Below are positions 12,327 through 22,560 of a DNA stretch of 64,000 nucleotides, piece after piece. A program made the position numbers and the translations under genes. The stretch spans positions 5,146,001 to 5,210,000 of the forward strand of contig CM040106.1 in NCBI GenBank assembly GCA_022496805.1, read 5' to 3'. The notes below the pieces were generated by a model. It worked only from the letters and a program-made list of their open reading frames with translations. It searched no databases and was not told the DNA's origin. The stretch comes from Pohlia nutans (lineage: Eukaryota > Streptophyta > Bryopsida > Bryales > Mniaceae). Position 1 is the first letter of the stretch; each line of letters starts with the position of its first letter.

Positions 12327-12883
12327 AGTTTTGTTCTTGGATGATTTTCATCCATTATTTTCCGTGGAATTGAAACCTCTGTCCATTTTGTGTTCTCGGT
12401 TTTCGTGCCTTATAACTCTGTTCTGCGAACGCGTGTGTCTGTCTGTGCGAGTGTTTGAGTAGTTGAGTTGAGAGATGGAGCTATGGCGTGTATGCATATG
12501 AGAGAGTGAATAGGAAGCGAATAAAATTGAAACCGGTGTTAAGAGATAATTGCAGAGAAAAAGATAGTATCGTTAGCAGAGTAAAATTGTATAAGAACTG
12601 ATTGAAAGAATAAAGATACGTTAGTCTGTGTGCGGGTTTTGGTTGTTGTGTGTGTGTCTGAACAGGTAGGTAAAGTGCTTATGATCTGAGTGAGTAATTG
12701 AGTGAAAGAATTGTTATTGAGTTGTTTGTTTGAACAAGAGAATTGAGTAACGGTTGAGATAATTGTGTAGAAAGAGAATGATATAAATAGAATAGCGCTT
12801 TTGTAATTGAATTGGAAGAAGAAAATAAAGATACATTAGAAATTTCCTATTATAGCAGACTTGAAGAGATACTACATTGAACA
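12327..12883 (+). repeat. copia 3' LTR
   Basis: 557 bp matching the 5' LTR. The first base is A instead of T. A purine tract GAGTGGGA lies immediately upstream as a candidate polypurine tract, and a similar GAAGTGGGAG occurs about 65 bp earlier. Confidence 0.9.
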
Positions 12884-12884
12884 A

Positions 12885-14042
12885 AATATTGGTTTCCACC
12901 AATTCATCTCCAAACCACCGCAAATTGGTTCTAAAACTATTTTTTTGGAAAAGAGGCCTCCGGACCATGTAGAAGATTGTTTGTTCAAAGCTGCTTGGAC
13001 TTGAGCAATTATAACCACATGTGTCTTCACCCGTTCTTGATAGCAAGAAATGCAAGGATATTTGGAGCACGCACCTTGACCCAATCCATACATTACTTTA
13101 ATCGTCTTCAAGTCTGCAGCCAAATGCCATACTACATTAAATTTTCCAACACCAGGGACAATCAAGGACTGCCCATTGTTTTGTGCCTCGATCAATGCTG
13201 GAATTTTAGTCTTGCTAAAAACCCATTGCAGAATTTCATGGCTTTCCTTTGGCACTTGAAAACACCCCACCGGCCAAATTTCACGTTATGATTGCACAGC
13301 AAAATACTCTGGGTGAGTTGGAGTCATCTTGGGATTAAGGGCTCGGTTCATGAGGGTTATACTGATTCTTTCAAACTTTTGTGAGTGTATAATCTCGGCC
13401 TCATCTAATTTTAGGGCAAATATTAATGCTTTTCCAGCAAGTTCTGCATAAGAGAAATAAAGCATATTAGTTATGTGTGCTTAAGATTCCAAGCTTGATA
13501 AATATTTAGTCAATGAATTAAACTCAAGACCCGTTGATCTGTAAACCAAGCCAGTAGTAGTGTGTTTGTTCAAGATTAACGAAAAAACCCCTCAACCTCA
13601 CTCCTCAACTAAAAACTCTTGAGTAAAAGAATTGATATGGGATTACATATATGAATACGTACCTACTGTAGTTATCTTATACAAAAGTATCATAGCCTTT
13701 TGGACTGCCTCAATATCCACAAAGAATGAGTTGTGATTGTTGAGCTCAATATGTTCATTCTTCCTTGATTCTGGTCTAGAGAACGTTTCCATAATGTTGT
13801 TGATAGAGTATTAATCTCCAACAAACTCCTGTAATTTTGTATTCATGCTCAGCCTCAGAAGGGAAATATGAAAGGGCTTTGGGAGGCAGCTCAGTCGTAA
13901 TCCATATCCCGCTACCCTTACTCCTTCCTTGAATCTCTGGTATATGGCACTATAACCACGTTGTGTAATCCCATTTCTGTCGCAAGTAGCAAGGATTTCT
14001 TGAGCTCCACATTTCGATCCAATTTTCTCCAAGCACCGGTTT
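12885..14042 (-). pseudogene. gene B, middle segment
   Basis: Lies between the two insertions. From 14042 down, the frame reads CLEKIGSKCGAQEILATC, then GITQRGYSAIYQRFKEGV, LPKPFHISLLRLSMNTKL and FVGD, then TAA (13811-13813), then NNHNSFFVDIEAVQKAMI. A GTACGT donor at 13662 and GCAG acceptor at 13444 define an intron that joins in frame as GAA-CTT (13443 onward: LAGKALIFALKLDEAEII, FERISITLMNRAL). A second TAA is at 13286-13288. Then REIWPVGCFQVPKESHEIL, WHLAADLKTIKVMYGLGQG, and a C-x2-C pair in SKYPCISCYQ. The Asp-Leu-Lys plus Cys-pair pattern is reminiscent of transposase-like proteins. I cannot assign a named family. Confidence 0.6.
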
Positions 14043-14400
14043 ATGGATTGCCAAAAAGGCTATGAAATGACGTTCATGGTTACCCTGGGTATTATTCTCT
14101 GGACCCTGGGTATTATTCTCTACACCCCGGGTATTATTCTCTACACCCCGGGTATTATTCTCTACACCCCTGGTATTATTCTCTGCACCCCGGGTAAGAT
14201 GCTTTGTACCCTGGGAAGATACCATGTACCCCGGGAAAGATGCTATGAACCCTGATAGCTAGCGGATATCAACTCGTCCGTATGTTGGATCCGGTTATGT
14301 ACAGGTATTCTTCGTATAGTATTCTTCGTATGGTATTCTTCGTATGCAGACAATTTGGAAATTTCAGACCATCTGCCCGAAGACCCTTTGTCCGTTCTTG
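14043..14400 (+). repeat. left TIR with subterminal tandem repeats
   Basis: Pairs with 19302-19040 in inverted orientation. Between 14086 and 14250 are about eight 19-21 bp units of the type ACCCCGGGTATTATTCTCT, with variants ending in AAGATGCT. Further in, GTATTCTTCGTAT occurs three times (about 14305-14346). The right TIR has fewer units. Confidence 0.85.
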
Positions 14401-14438
14401 CTTACGGCTGGTTTAGGGTTGGCTTCGACTCGAGATTT

Positions 14439-14536
14439 GGCAAGAGCTGAGGGCTGTCTGGCAAGATTTGGGGTTTAGGCAAGAGCTGAGGGCTGTCTGG
14501 CAAGATTTGGGGTTTAGGCAAGAGCTGAGGGCTGTG
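14439..14536 (+). repeat. 39-bp tandem repeat, 2.5 copies
   Basis: The unit beginning GGCAAGAGCTGAGGGCTGTC recurs at 14439, 14478 and 14517 inside the Pack-MULE-like element. It translates to Pro/Leu-rich repeats on the minus strand, which are incidental. Confidence 0.85.
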
Positions 14537-17315
14537 GTTTGAACAGGGATGTGAAGCAAATCCAAGCTTTGACGGTACTGCTCTCATCAATCTTCGAATT
14601 ACTGCTCTTCTTTTTTTCACTTCGAGAAGATTGGGCCACATGATTGCGGTTTGAGTGGGAACGGCAAGGTTGAAGAAAGAAGGTAGACAAGCGTGTTCTC
14701 TCTTGAACATGCATAGAGGCTCAAATCAAGTGCTTATTTTTACCGTCGCTTGTTTCTGAATCAGCTTGGTGTTTAATTGAGACCCGCTTTGCAGTTCCAC
14801 TTTCCTAATTCTGAAGTCGTCACCACTTGGAACCAATTTCCTTGTTAACAGATCAGTGATTGTTAGTCCTCACTCATCGAACCGTTAAGTAAATAATTCG
14901 TGAATACGAGAATTGACTGGTAGTTATTTGCTTTATGCAGCTCAAGTTTGAAGCAGGGTCGCAAGCAGCAGAAAATTCGGCAGTCGCTCGCCTCGAAAGT
15001 TTGTTTAAACCAAATGTCCACTGACTCCTCACCTGCTGTGAGTAAGGTAGGAATGCATCAGAGGCCTGGTTGAAGCTTGGTCGTGGTGGGAGAAGCTCTT
15101 CGCAAAGTGGTGGGAGAAGCTCTTCGCAAGCTGTAATTGTGTTCTCGTCAGCCCTTTGGAAGGCACTTTGAGTTTTTGAGAATAAATCACTATATCATGT
15201 TTCAGCTTGCTTCCAACAGGATTTCATCCTCTCTGCTGGAGCGCATTTTCATAGGGTTCTCATTGTTGGCAGCATTTCATTATCCGCTCCTGCATTCGGA
15301 ATATTCGGTTAATTTTGTGATTTGCAATCTGGAAACCCTATCGATGAATTTGGTGATGGGATGATATTGGAAACGTTGATTTGAGGGAGACTTTTTCGAA
15401 AACATGGGAAAGAAATTGCTCTTCTTTATGGATGTTTTGAAGGATGGAGACTGATTGATATTCTTTTATGTTCTGGTAGGGTCGAATTTTGCATTGTAAT
15501 CTCAATCGCCATTCAAAACAGTGTTGTGTTGTTGCGATCGACAACTACACGTTCTAGGGTTTGAGAATTTGGTTTAACCTATATTGTCTGCAAAATGTAC
15601 AGTGATATGAGTGATTTTAGGAAAGCCATTGGTAATTAATAACCTTTGTGAAGGCGTTAATATCGCATTCTGAGTGCGGGAAATTTCATCCTGCTTACTT
15701 CATATGTTTATATTTATCGTCTTTGAAGCTTGACATCTTTTCCCCCTAGTTTTTGTCATATTTTTTATACTTCGAACGTGAGTCCTGATGGACCATTTTT
15801 CGAGTCCTGAGATGGCTTAAATGCAGTATGAATCACGTTGTATTAAGGACTACTGTGGGTTGCATTTGTTGCATGGAAGCTTTAGGTGCCCTGTTGTCAT
15901 CTCTGTAGGTTCTTATTAACCCTTAAACGACAATTCATGGCCTGGATAACAAGGTCATGTGCAACCCCAACCTACCTATCACAATCCTTTCAAAGCACAA
16001 ATCACCTATACAAATTGTGATTTGAATTGTAAAATTTCACTCTGTGAATAGTTCATAAGAAGGTGACCAAAATGATATCAAAAAATAAGTGAAAAGTTGA
16101 GTACATGAAGAGCTACAGAATATTATCGTTCAAATTCAAGAATCTTAATAGCAAGTTCAAGAGAATTCCAATGCACTTTAGCATGCATTATTTGGACATC
16201 GTATGAATAAGTTATGAATTTCCAAAGTGCTAACTATAGGTTGAGTGGAATTCTGAGTGAAGTTGGCCACATTTGAGTGAGTTTGGTCATATCTGAGTGA
16301 ACATGCTGAGTGTACAAGTTCCTCTTTTCTTCTAGTGATAATTTTTATGTGATTCAGTGATCTAGAGCCGAGAAATGAGCTTTGCAGAGTCCGAATTTGC
16401 CCACTTGTGAAAATTTAGAAAGGTCCTGGAAATTGTTTCATGTTTTACATTTGTCAGATGCCTTATATTATAATTGTGGTGTGTGCAGTCGGCTGAGAAT
16501 TAAAGATACCCATCATGGCTTCTGCAGTGAGTGTTTGGCTGAAGAAATAGCTCAAGGGTTAATACCTAAACGTACCGATACTTTGAACACTATGAGTACA
16601 TGAGAGGACCATTGCAAGAATAAAATCTACCCAACAAATTTGACATACTTGCAGTTGGAGGCCTCTTCAATATTATCAACAATTCCTCATCACAAGAGAA
16701 CTATTGTAATTGATAGAGAATTTAATAATATTCTAAAGGTAACTTGGATGGAAGTCATTTAGAATTGTATGAGAAAGTTGCAAGGCTTTGAATCTTTTCG
16801 TGATTTAGTTTTTGGATGTTGGGATGTTTAGGGGTTAACACATTATCGTAATCGTAATCTTCTGTGCAGACTCCAATCAGTAGAAGTTTAATTAGCATGT
16901 ATTCAAAAGTATTCATTGCAAAATTCCTCAATTGCACGGATCTGATAGTGTGAAACTTTAGTCACACTAAGGTCGAGGCACCTAAAACCGATAACTTAAG
17001 CTATCTACACTATTTCTGCAATATTCTAGTACCCTCCGAAGTTCCCCTAACGAGAAGCTCTCCAACATATCACTGGCGTTCTTAGAATTTCTAGCCTCAA
17101 TGAATGAGCAAGGTAATCTTGCAAGCTCCCTCCGGGACAACAATCTCTACATACCCTATGTGGTCATAACCTTGTACTCCATTGGAGCATGACAAGTTGA
17201 GTACCATCTACGTGTCCTGGTTGCTACCCTGTCAATAACGTGGGAGCTAAATCTAGCCCTGGCGCATTCACTGATGGTGCAAAAAAATTCGTGTCAGAAA
17301 TGGCTTAGTCATCAC
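14537..17315. other. Pack-MULE interior without a firmly identified gene
   Basis: Possible captured exons but nothing assignable. At 15596 a plus-strand ATG opens MYSDMSDFRKAI followed by a donor-like GTAATT. At about 16440-16600 (+) a possible acceptor TGTGTGCAG leads to a stretch with a C-x2-C pair (FCSECLAEEIAQGL). Confidence 0.35.
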
Positions 17316-17583
17316 TCAAGCAGTCTCCAAAACTTTTGCTTCGATTTCCTCATCAGCTGCTTCCTTCCTGTCGAGCATTTTCAGAAAATTGCCCACAATT
17401 TGCATTCCATTTTGAGTCATAATGCTCTCCGGATGGAATTGCACTCCTTGGATGTGTTTGTACACGCGATGACGGACGCCCATCACAAGTCCGTCCTCGA
17501 TCCGTGCTGTCACTTCAAGTTGAGCTGCTGGAAATGAATCTTCTTCTATAACCAGGCTGTGATATCGGAATGCAGTCAATGGA
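17316..17583 (-). pseudogene. captured last exon of anthranilate synthase beta subunit
   Basis: The minus-strand exon begins after an acceptor (TTTCATACAG, ending at 17584) and reads SPLTAFRYHSLVIEEDSFP, LEVTARIEDGLVMGVRHR, KHIQGVQFHPESIMTQNG, IVGNFLKMLD, then a Glu/Ala tail and a stop at 17316. RYHSLV and GVQFHPES are the class-I glutamine amidotransferase C-terminal motifs. The His and Glu of FHPE belong to the Cys-His-Glu triad that releases ammonia for tryptophan synthesis. Only this exon is evident, so the nucleophile-Cys domain is absent. The fragment is open and well preserved, which suggests recent capture. In plants this protein is plastidial (known of the family). Confidence 0.85.
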
Positions 17584-18512
17584 CTGTATGAAACGAGACG
17601 GCGTGAATTAGTAGGCAATCCTGGGAAATACTGTCAAACCTCCGACTTTGGAAGCAGAAGATATTAAAGATTGTGTAACGCCCTGATCACAAACCAAACC
17701 TTGCCTAAACCCTAAACCCTCCACTCAGAATTGGATGAAAGAATGTTGGGAAAAATAAACTCCCTGCAAAAAACTGGTAAGCAGAGCTCACGCTGTAATT
17801 TGGTACGATCTAAGACTTCTGCTGGCATATACTAAGACAAGCACTGCCACAAACAGTGAAGCAAAATATACCGGATCCGCAATTTATCTCACGTACGATG
17901 TGAATCTTGGAAGGAAAAAGAACAGCGAATTTTTTGTGGCTATGTACCAGGACAAAACATACCACAAAACCGCTACCCTAAACTGACCTGCTCGGAGATG
18001 CCATGCTTTGCACAATCCATAGCTTGTCGGATTGTGCGTCCTATGCTGTCCTTCATTGAGAACCTTCATTGAGGCAGATGAATATCCCTCCCTTTTCAGC
18101 GCATTCCTCTTCTCATTGGCAAGCGCAACCCTAATTACATTGACAAATAGCTCCGATCAGTACAAAATGCAAAAATCCATACATTGTGTCAAAGTTGTCA
18201 TCACCTACGGGATAAAATCATCAAAACATGCATGTTAGGTGAAGAACCTCGCCCATTCCCAAATTCAGTTAGTATCACGAAATACATTGATTACAAATAG
18301 ATAATTGTAGTGCAGGATGCACATTCAGCAGCCACTGATCACTTGTAAAAGCATGGACAAATGAAATTTTATCGTTTTCTAAAGACAAGACCCTTGAATT
18401 CTAACTACATATATCAGCAAAGGATGTTCAAATGCTCACGCGTTATTTATGATTGAGTCTTCAAATATGTCCCAGATATTGAACAAGATTGTAAGTGAAG
18501 CTGTCGTAATTG

Positions 18513-18568
18513 TCAATCACCACTACACTCCTCTATTCCGTCAATCACCACTACACTCCTCTATCTCC
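18513..18568 (+). repeat. 28-bp tandem duplication
   Basis: TCAATCACCACTACACTCCT followed by CTATTCCG occurs twice in a row, at 18513 and 18541, with one small change in the second copy. Confidence 0.85.
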
Positions 18569-18904
18569 GCCTGGACGCGCAATGCACAACCCCGGCTTGC
18601 ATTCCTGGAGCTTGGAACCCTGGAGTGGAGCTGAACTCGGAGACCTAGAAAAGGAGATGAAGCTCGTGCAACAGGAAGCTGCTGTGAAACGGGGCCCCGA
18701 TTTGCTCTTACAACAAAAGAGGGCGTTAGTCGCTTTGGCAATGGCCAAGAAATACAAGGCACGATCCGCGGCGGACAGCAACGCAACGGCCTCCTGCGAT
18801 TTCGGCGCAGTAAGCAACCGGATCTACGTTGGCAAATCCGACACGACAACCTCCAGCTGCGAGACGCTCCGCTGCACGTCGCCAGGGATCGCAGAGTCCG
18901 CCAT
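18551..18904 (-). pseudogene. possible captured first exon of a C1D-like gene
   Basis: The minus-strand ATG at 18904 has a good context (GCGATGGCG) and gives MADSAIPGDVQRSVSQLEVV, a TAG at 18824-18826, then LTAPKSQEAVALLSAADR and ALYFLAIAKATNALF. The second part resembles the C1D/Sas10 N-terminal domain (L-x-x-x-x-R-A-x-x-x-L-A-x-A-T-x-x-L-F), a nuclear exosome cofactor. The plus strand is also open here (18510-18974) with a charged helical reading (EKEMKLVQQEAAVKRG), so the coding strand is uncertain. I favour minus because of the start-codon context and the shared orientation with the other captured fragment. Confidence 0.33.
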
Positions 18905-19039
18905 CGCCAACGAACCTCCACAAAAACACCACAAAATACCAGAAAAAAACCCTGCAAACCACCAAACAACCTAATTTGAAGGTACGCGCAAATCTAAGCA
19001 ACGAGCGGTGGGCGGAGCCGATGAGCACAAACGGACAGG

Positions 19040-19302
19040 GCAGAAACGGACAGGGGGTCTTCGGGATGGTCTGAAATTTACAAATTGTACGCATACGATT
19101 ACCTGTACACAACCGGGTCCAATATACAGATAAGTTGATATCCGCTAGGTAGATTGAACTATCATAGTCCATAGCATCTTTCCCGGGGTACATGGCATCT
19201 TCTCATGAATCTTACCCGAGGTGGAGGAATAATACCCGGGGTCCAGAGAATAATACCCGGGGTAACCATGAACGTCATTTCATAGCCTTTTTGGCATTCC
19301 AT
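19040..19302 (-). repeat. right TIR of the Pack-MULE-like element
   Basis: Inverted counterpart of 14043-14400, ending GGCATTCCAT next to the ACCGGTTT duplication. Shares CAGACCATC, CCGAAGACCC and TGTCCGTT blocks with the left TIR but has fewer 20-bp subterminal units. Confidence 0.85.
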
Positions 19303-20323
19303 ACCGGTTTGTGTTGTCAATGATAACTGATCCAAGAGCATAATTCTTTAATGCGCTACGTAATTCAATCTTTAAAATGATCTTCCCTATCATCGATCCT
19401 GATTGACTTTGAGATTCTTCGCTGCCACAAAGCCTCCGCTTCTTTTTATCTGCAGCATTACATTCTTGAATTTCTTGTACGGTAGCGCGAGCAGGTATCC
19501 ATCGTACTAATCTACGTTGAGCTTTTGCATGGCCGCCAGTTTGCAATAAGGCATGCAAATCTTTCCTAGCTCTTATTTGACTTCGGTAACCGTATGGTGT
19601 TAATTTCATCCTCTCAATCTTTTTTTGGAGTAACGTCACCGAGTGTGAGACAATTTCAGATTTAGTTCTTAATTTCTCCATCTCTAACTTGTGACTATCA
19701 AGCAACAACTGTAGGCTATCAACATGTTTTTTCTCATTTGCTTCAATATGAAATTCTAACTTTGCCTTTTCAAAGAGAGTCATATTCAAGTCTCGTGATA
19801 ATTGAAGTAGTTCAATCTGGCACGATGCTTTCATTGCACTTAGTGAACTTGTCAAGGCAAGATTTTCAACTTGCAACGATTGCAAGCTTTTTAGTAATTC
19901 ACTGATCTCTGTAGATCTTTGACATTGTAGCTCTTGCTCTCGATGCTCACAAGCATAAACACGATCTCTCTACGATTGAATTTCAACATTGCTTCTGCGT
20001 TAATCAAATGCTACGCTCTCTCTTGCGGTCTTTGGATTCATTAATCCTAAGATGTAACCTAGCAATCCTTGCATTCCTTCTTCTACAAACTCCAAAAGAG
20101 TTTTCACGTCACAAAAATTTGGCCGCCTTCTAGTAGACGAATTCATAGGATATATTGTTTTGTCAAGCCATAAGTCCAAGTTAGTGTCACCAGCTACTCT
20201 TCTATCAAGAAATGAAGATTTTAATGGTTGCAAATGAATCGGCCGACCTCTCACAATACAAAACTGATATTTTCTGTATAATGTGGTTTGCACCTTCATA
20301 CCAGGAGTAAAGTTGTTTTCCAT
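19303..20323 (-). pseudogene. gene B, 5' segment with coiled coil
   Basis: The 5' side of gene B. Two minus-strand stretches: 20323-20000 (MENNFTPGMKVQTTLYRKYQ, then FVEEGMQGLLGYILGLMNPK) ends in TAA. After further stops, a long open stretch to 19303 begins in a Leu/Lys/Glu-rich coiled coil (LQVENLALTSSLSAMKASCQ, LQKKIERMKLTPYGYRSQI) and leads to ALKNYALGSVIIDNTN, where the Pack-MULE-like element interrupts it. The acceptor-like CTAACTAATCAG just before 20331 hints at an upstream exon. Function unknown. Confidence 0.55.
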
Positions 20324-20410
20324 CTCTTCACTGATTAGTTAGCTTCCTAGATACATGAAAATCAAAAACATCAGTAAGCTTTCCATGATACAAAATTTTG
20401 TTAATTTGAA

Positions 20411-20545
20411 TAGGTGACACGAAGCGGGAAAATTGGGAGCTGACATGAAGCGGGAAAATTGAAAAGCCATCGAAAACGACAGGAGCTTGACAGCTACCCG
20501 TGCGTAAACTTTTGAAACCATCCCTCGTAAACTTTTGAAACCAGT
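20411..20545. repeat. two short direct duplications upstream of gene B
   Basis: GACACGAAGCGGGAAAATTG/GACATGAAGCGGGAAAATTG repeat at about 20415 and 20442. CGTAAACTTTTGAAACCA repeats at about 20503 and 20526. Confidence 0.75.
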
Positions 20546-20984
20546 CCGTGTTTTACAGTTGCAAAGATTTCGAGAGCGCCCAACAGCCTTTTAGAGGCCT
20601 CATTCTTATTGAAATGGTTGACATTTTGTTACATGGTTTGCGTTATGTGAGAATAGATGCATTATTTGTTGCCGTATGGTTTTCATTTAATATTTGGCCA
20701 ATTCTCGACATGCAAGCACTTTGGCCAGTTACAACTATGTACATACTTGGTTCTCACAAGAGTATCACAATCCAAAAGAAGACTGGTACTGCAATGACGG
20801 TATGACAGTATTTTCAGTTTGAATTAGCTTTCCACCAAATATAGGTGAGTAGTAGGCACATACTAATACTTGTAAAACATACGTAGAATAGTTTCAATTT
20901 TGAGCAGGTAACTTATGTTACTGGTTTTGAAAAAACCGATACAAGGGAGAGAGAAAGTGAGTGGTAGCGAGGTGCTAAGAAACT
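20546..20984. other. no recognised feature
   Basis: The ORF at 20548-20805 (+) shows no motif. The stretch borders the MULE-end fragment on its right. Confidence 0.4.
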
Positions 20985-21605
20985 TAGTAGTGTGAGCGTA
21001 GAGCGGAGAGCGAAGAGCAAAGAAGAGAATTTGGAGAGCGAAGAGGAGAATTTGGAGAGCAAAGATATTTTATTTGTGAAATCTTTTTTGGTAAGAAAAA
21101 TGCCTATGATCGAGGACATTGGGAGATATTTAGTTCAAATGTGTAGGCATTGGGTTATTTTTAAATATTTTTCTTAGAAAAGGCAAGCTTAATCCGTAGA
21201 ATTTGCTAAAATCCTTTCTCAAAACAAAGTAATGGATTTTTGATGATTTTTCCACGTCATTACTCATGGAAAACTATGCATTCTGCTTCTTGTATGGTTT
21301 ACAAGTATGGTTTACAACTATCCATTGAGGCTGACGTCATTATTGAAAACCAAAAAATGTGCATATTATACATGGATACAATGTAAATAAAAGCCACATC
21401 AAAATCCTTATATAAAATCCAAATCAATCCAAAACATAAGGAGCTCAAGTCTCCACAATCAAGAGTCCTAATCAAAGGCTAGGACTCCTCTCAAGTTCAA
21501 TATGCTTGCCATGTTTAGCCTCCTTATTCAAAAGTCTATACACCCTCCTATCAAACTTGTCAGAACTCCAAGAAAGAGATGGGGAAGTTGCAACCAAGGA
21601 TGCTA
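20985..21605 (+). mobile_element. MULE end fragment, related to the 49-56.5 kb MULE
   Basis: From AAACTTAGTAGTGTGAGCGT onward this matches, in inverted orientation, the right end of the MULE at 56506-55990: the same GAGCGGAGAGCGAAGAGC block, TGGTTTACAA, TGACGTCATTATT and CATAAGGAGCTCAAGTCTCC. The shared sequence runs about 500 bp with indels. On the minus strand at 21605-21472 the end of the accompanying ORF is also present: KFDRRVYRLLNKEAKHGKH then LERSPSL and stop, against KFDRGVFRLLDIEAKQGKG and VERSPSP in the larger copy. No opposite TIR was found, so this is probably a truncated relic. Confidence 0.75.
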
Positions 21606-22001
21606 GTATGAGGGCCCAAGAGCGGAGAGCAGAAGAGCAGGAGAGCCTAAGAGCATAGAACTTTTTGAGTTTTTTTTTTTTTTTTTCAAAAGATACCGAA
21701 GACTGTGCGACTAGGGTGTAGGATTCAGGGACTTTTAGGGATGATGATTTATTGGTTTGGGGTTTTAGCTATTGGATCCATGTAGAATAAATTTGATATT
21801 CAGTTTAGCATGTAGAATTTAGGGTGATAATGAGCGTGATTTATGTTGAATATTGTAGAAAGTGGAGCAAGTTATGAAGGCATCAAAGGTCACAAAAGAC
21901 AATGACGTGAGAATGGACGCTATTATGAAAACATGACTGTAGTGGCCCTTTTTGTCTCACTACCAATCCTAAAATAATATAGAAATGCAAAATACACTTT
22001 A
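21606..22001. other. no gene recognised
   Basis: Contains a further AGAGCGGAGAGCAGAAGAGC block (about 21622-21655) resembling MULE-terminal sequence, and a poly-T run. Otherwise nothing. Confidence 0.4.
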
Positions 22002-22560
22002 CTATAAGGAATCATCAGAGGAGTCCTCATGTGTAGAAGATGATGTCCTAGAAAAAGAGCTAGAACTATGGGTGCGAGAAGACTCCTCAAGTTCTACATT
22101 CCTGAAGCGTAAAACCCCAGTATTAACAACTCTCTCTGTCATCTCCACATCATCAAGACTTTGCTCAGCAAGTGCCCTTGCAAATGGCTCCACGTACACA
22201 AGGAGCTCAAACGGTTTTGGTGGACTTGGGAAGAACCCGCGATTAGCACAAAGAGGCTTCTGTCGAGGAGGGCTCATTCCAATCAATTGTCTAAAAAACA
22301 TAGGAAGAACATTAGTACTTTGGGCTGCTTAAAAATGATATCATGATGTAGCTAGCAAATTTGAATATAAACAAACTAACCAACTCTGACGTGTTCTTTT
22401 ATTCTGCGTCGATATAATATACATGGTATCTGGACAGTGAGAGTGCTTCAATGCTGAAGGCCACGTTGCAACAGAGGTATCCTTAGCGATGAGTGCATCA
22501 TAGATAGCTTTGTCCTCCTTTAAAGCTACAGTGACTCACAAAAGTTATGGGCCACCCTTT
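22002..22560 (-). pseudogene. C-terminal piece of the MULE-associated second-ORF family
   Basis: Two minus-strand pieces. At about 22550-22390 the frame reads VTVALKEDKAIYDALIAK, comparable to HIVALDTDTEIFEAILCP in the ORF at 55.5 kb. After an AT-rich gap, 22301-22002 reads PPRQKPLCANRGFFPSPPKP, then an Asp/Ser-rich tail (SSSSFSRTSSSTHEDSSDD) and a stop. A TTTTTTAG before about 22290 could be the splice acceptor. The strand-acidic-helix pattern could be the edge of a Rossmann-like fold such as a methyltransferase, but this is only an inference. No start is visible, so this is a fragment. Confidence 0.35.

Larger units (their letters stand above)
6702..12884 (+). mobile_element. Ty1/copia LTR retrotransposon inserted in gene B
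   Basis: The element has two near-identical LTRs and an internal region in copia order: gag, protease, integrase, RT, RNase H. Flanking 5-mers are AATAC (6697-6701) and AATAT (12885-12889), a one-mismatch target duplication. Deleting the element plus one 5-mer rejoins gene B (opposite strand) in frame. Internal stops and a frameshift make it non-autonomous although the LTRs differ at only about 9 positions by eye. Confidence 0.92.
14043..19302. mobile_element. Pack-MULE-like element with long TIRs and captured gene fragments
   Basis: A 5.26-kb element bounded by long terminal inverted repeats (starts ATGGATTGCCAAAAAGG; ends as the inverted ATGGAATGCCAAAAAGG) and an exact 8-bp flanking duplication, ACCGGTTT (14035-14042 and 19303-19310). 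No transposase is visible. The interior holds a clear anthranilate synthase beta fragment and a possible C1D-like fragment. Removing the element restores gene B in frame across the junction (..SVIIDNTN then RCLEKIGSK..). Long TIRs plus host fragments suggest a Pack-MULE, but MULEs normally make 9-bp duplications, so the superfamily is not certain. Confidence 0.82.

Noticed and set aside
14086..14250. Regular repeats resembling a CRISPR array
   Set aside because: Units are contiguous with no unique spacers and lie in a eukaryotic TIR.
14043..14255. Repetitive ORFs on both strands (ILYTPGIILYTPG / NNTRGVENNTRG)
   Set aside because: They are translations of the 20-bp subterminal repeats in the TIR, not proteins.
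18510..18974. 154-codon plus-strand ORF with charged helix
   Set aside because: Considered an ESCRT-like fragment, but the match was weak. The minus strand has a better start context and a more specific C1D-like motif. Kept only as an alternative.
3300..20560. Gene A plus gene B as one transposon with shared terminal repeats
   Set aside because: No inverted or direct repeat long enough to support it was found on reading both flanks.
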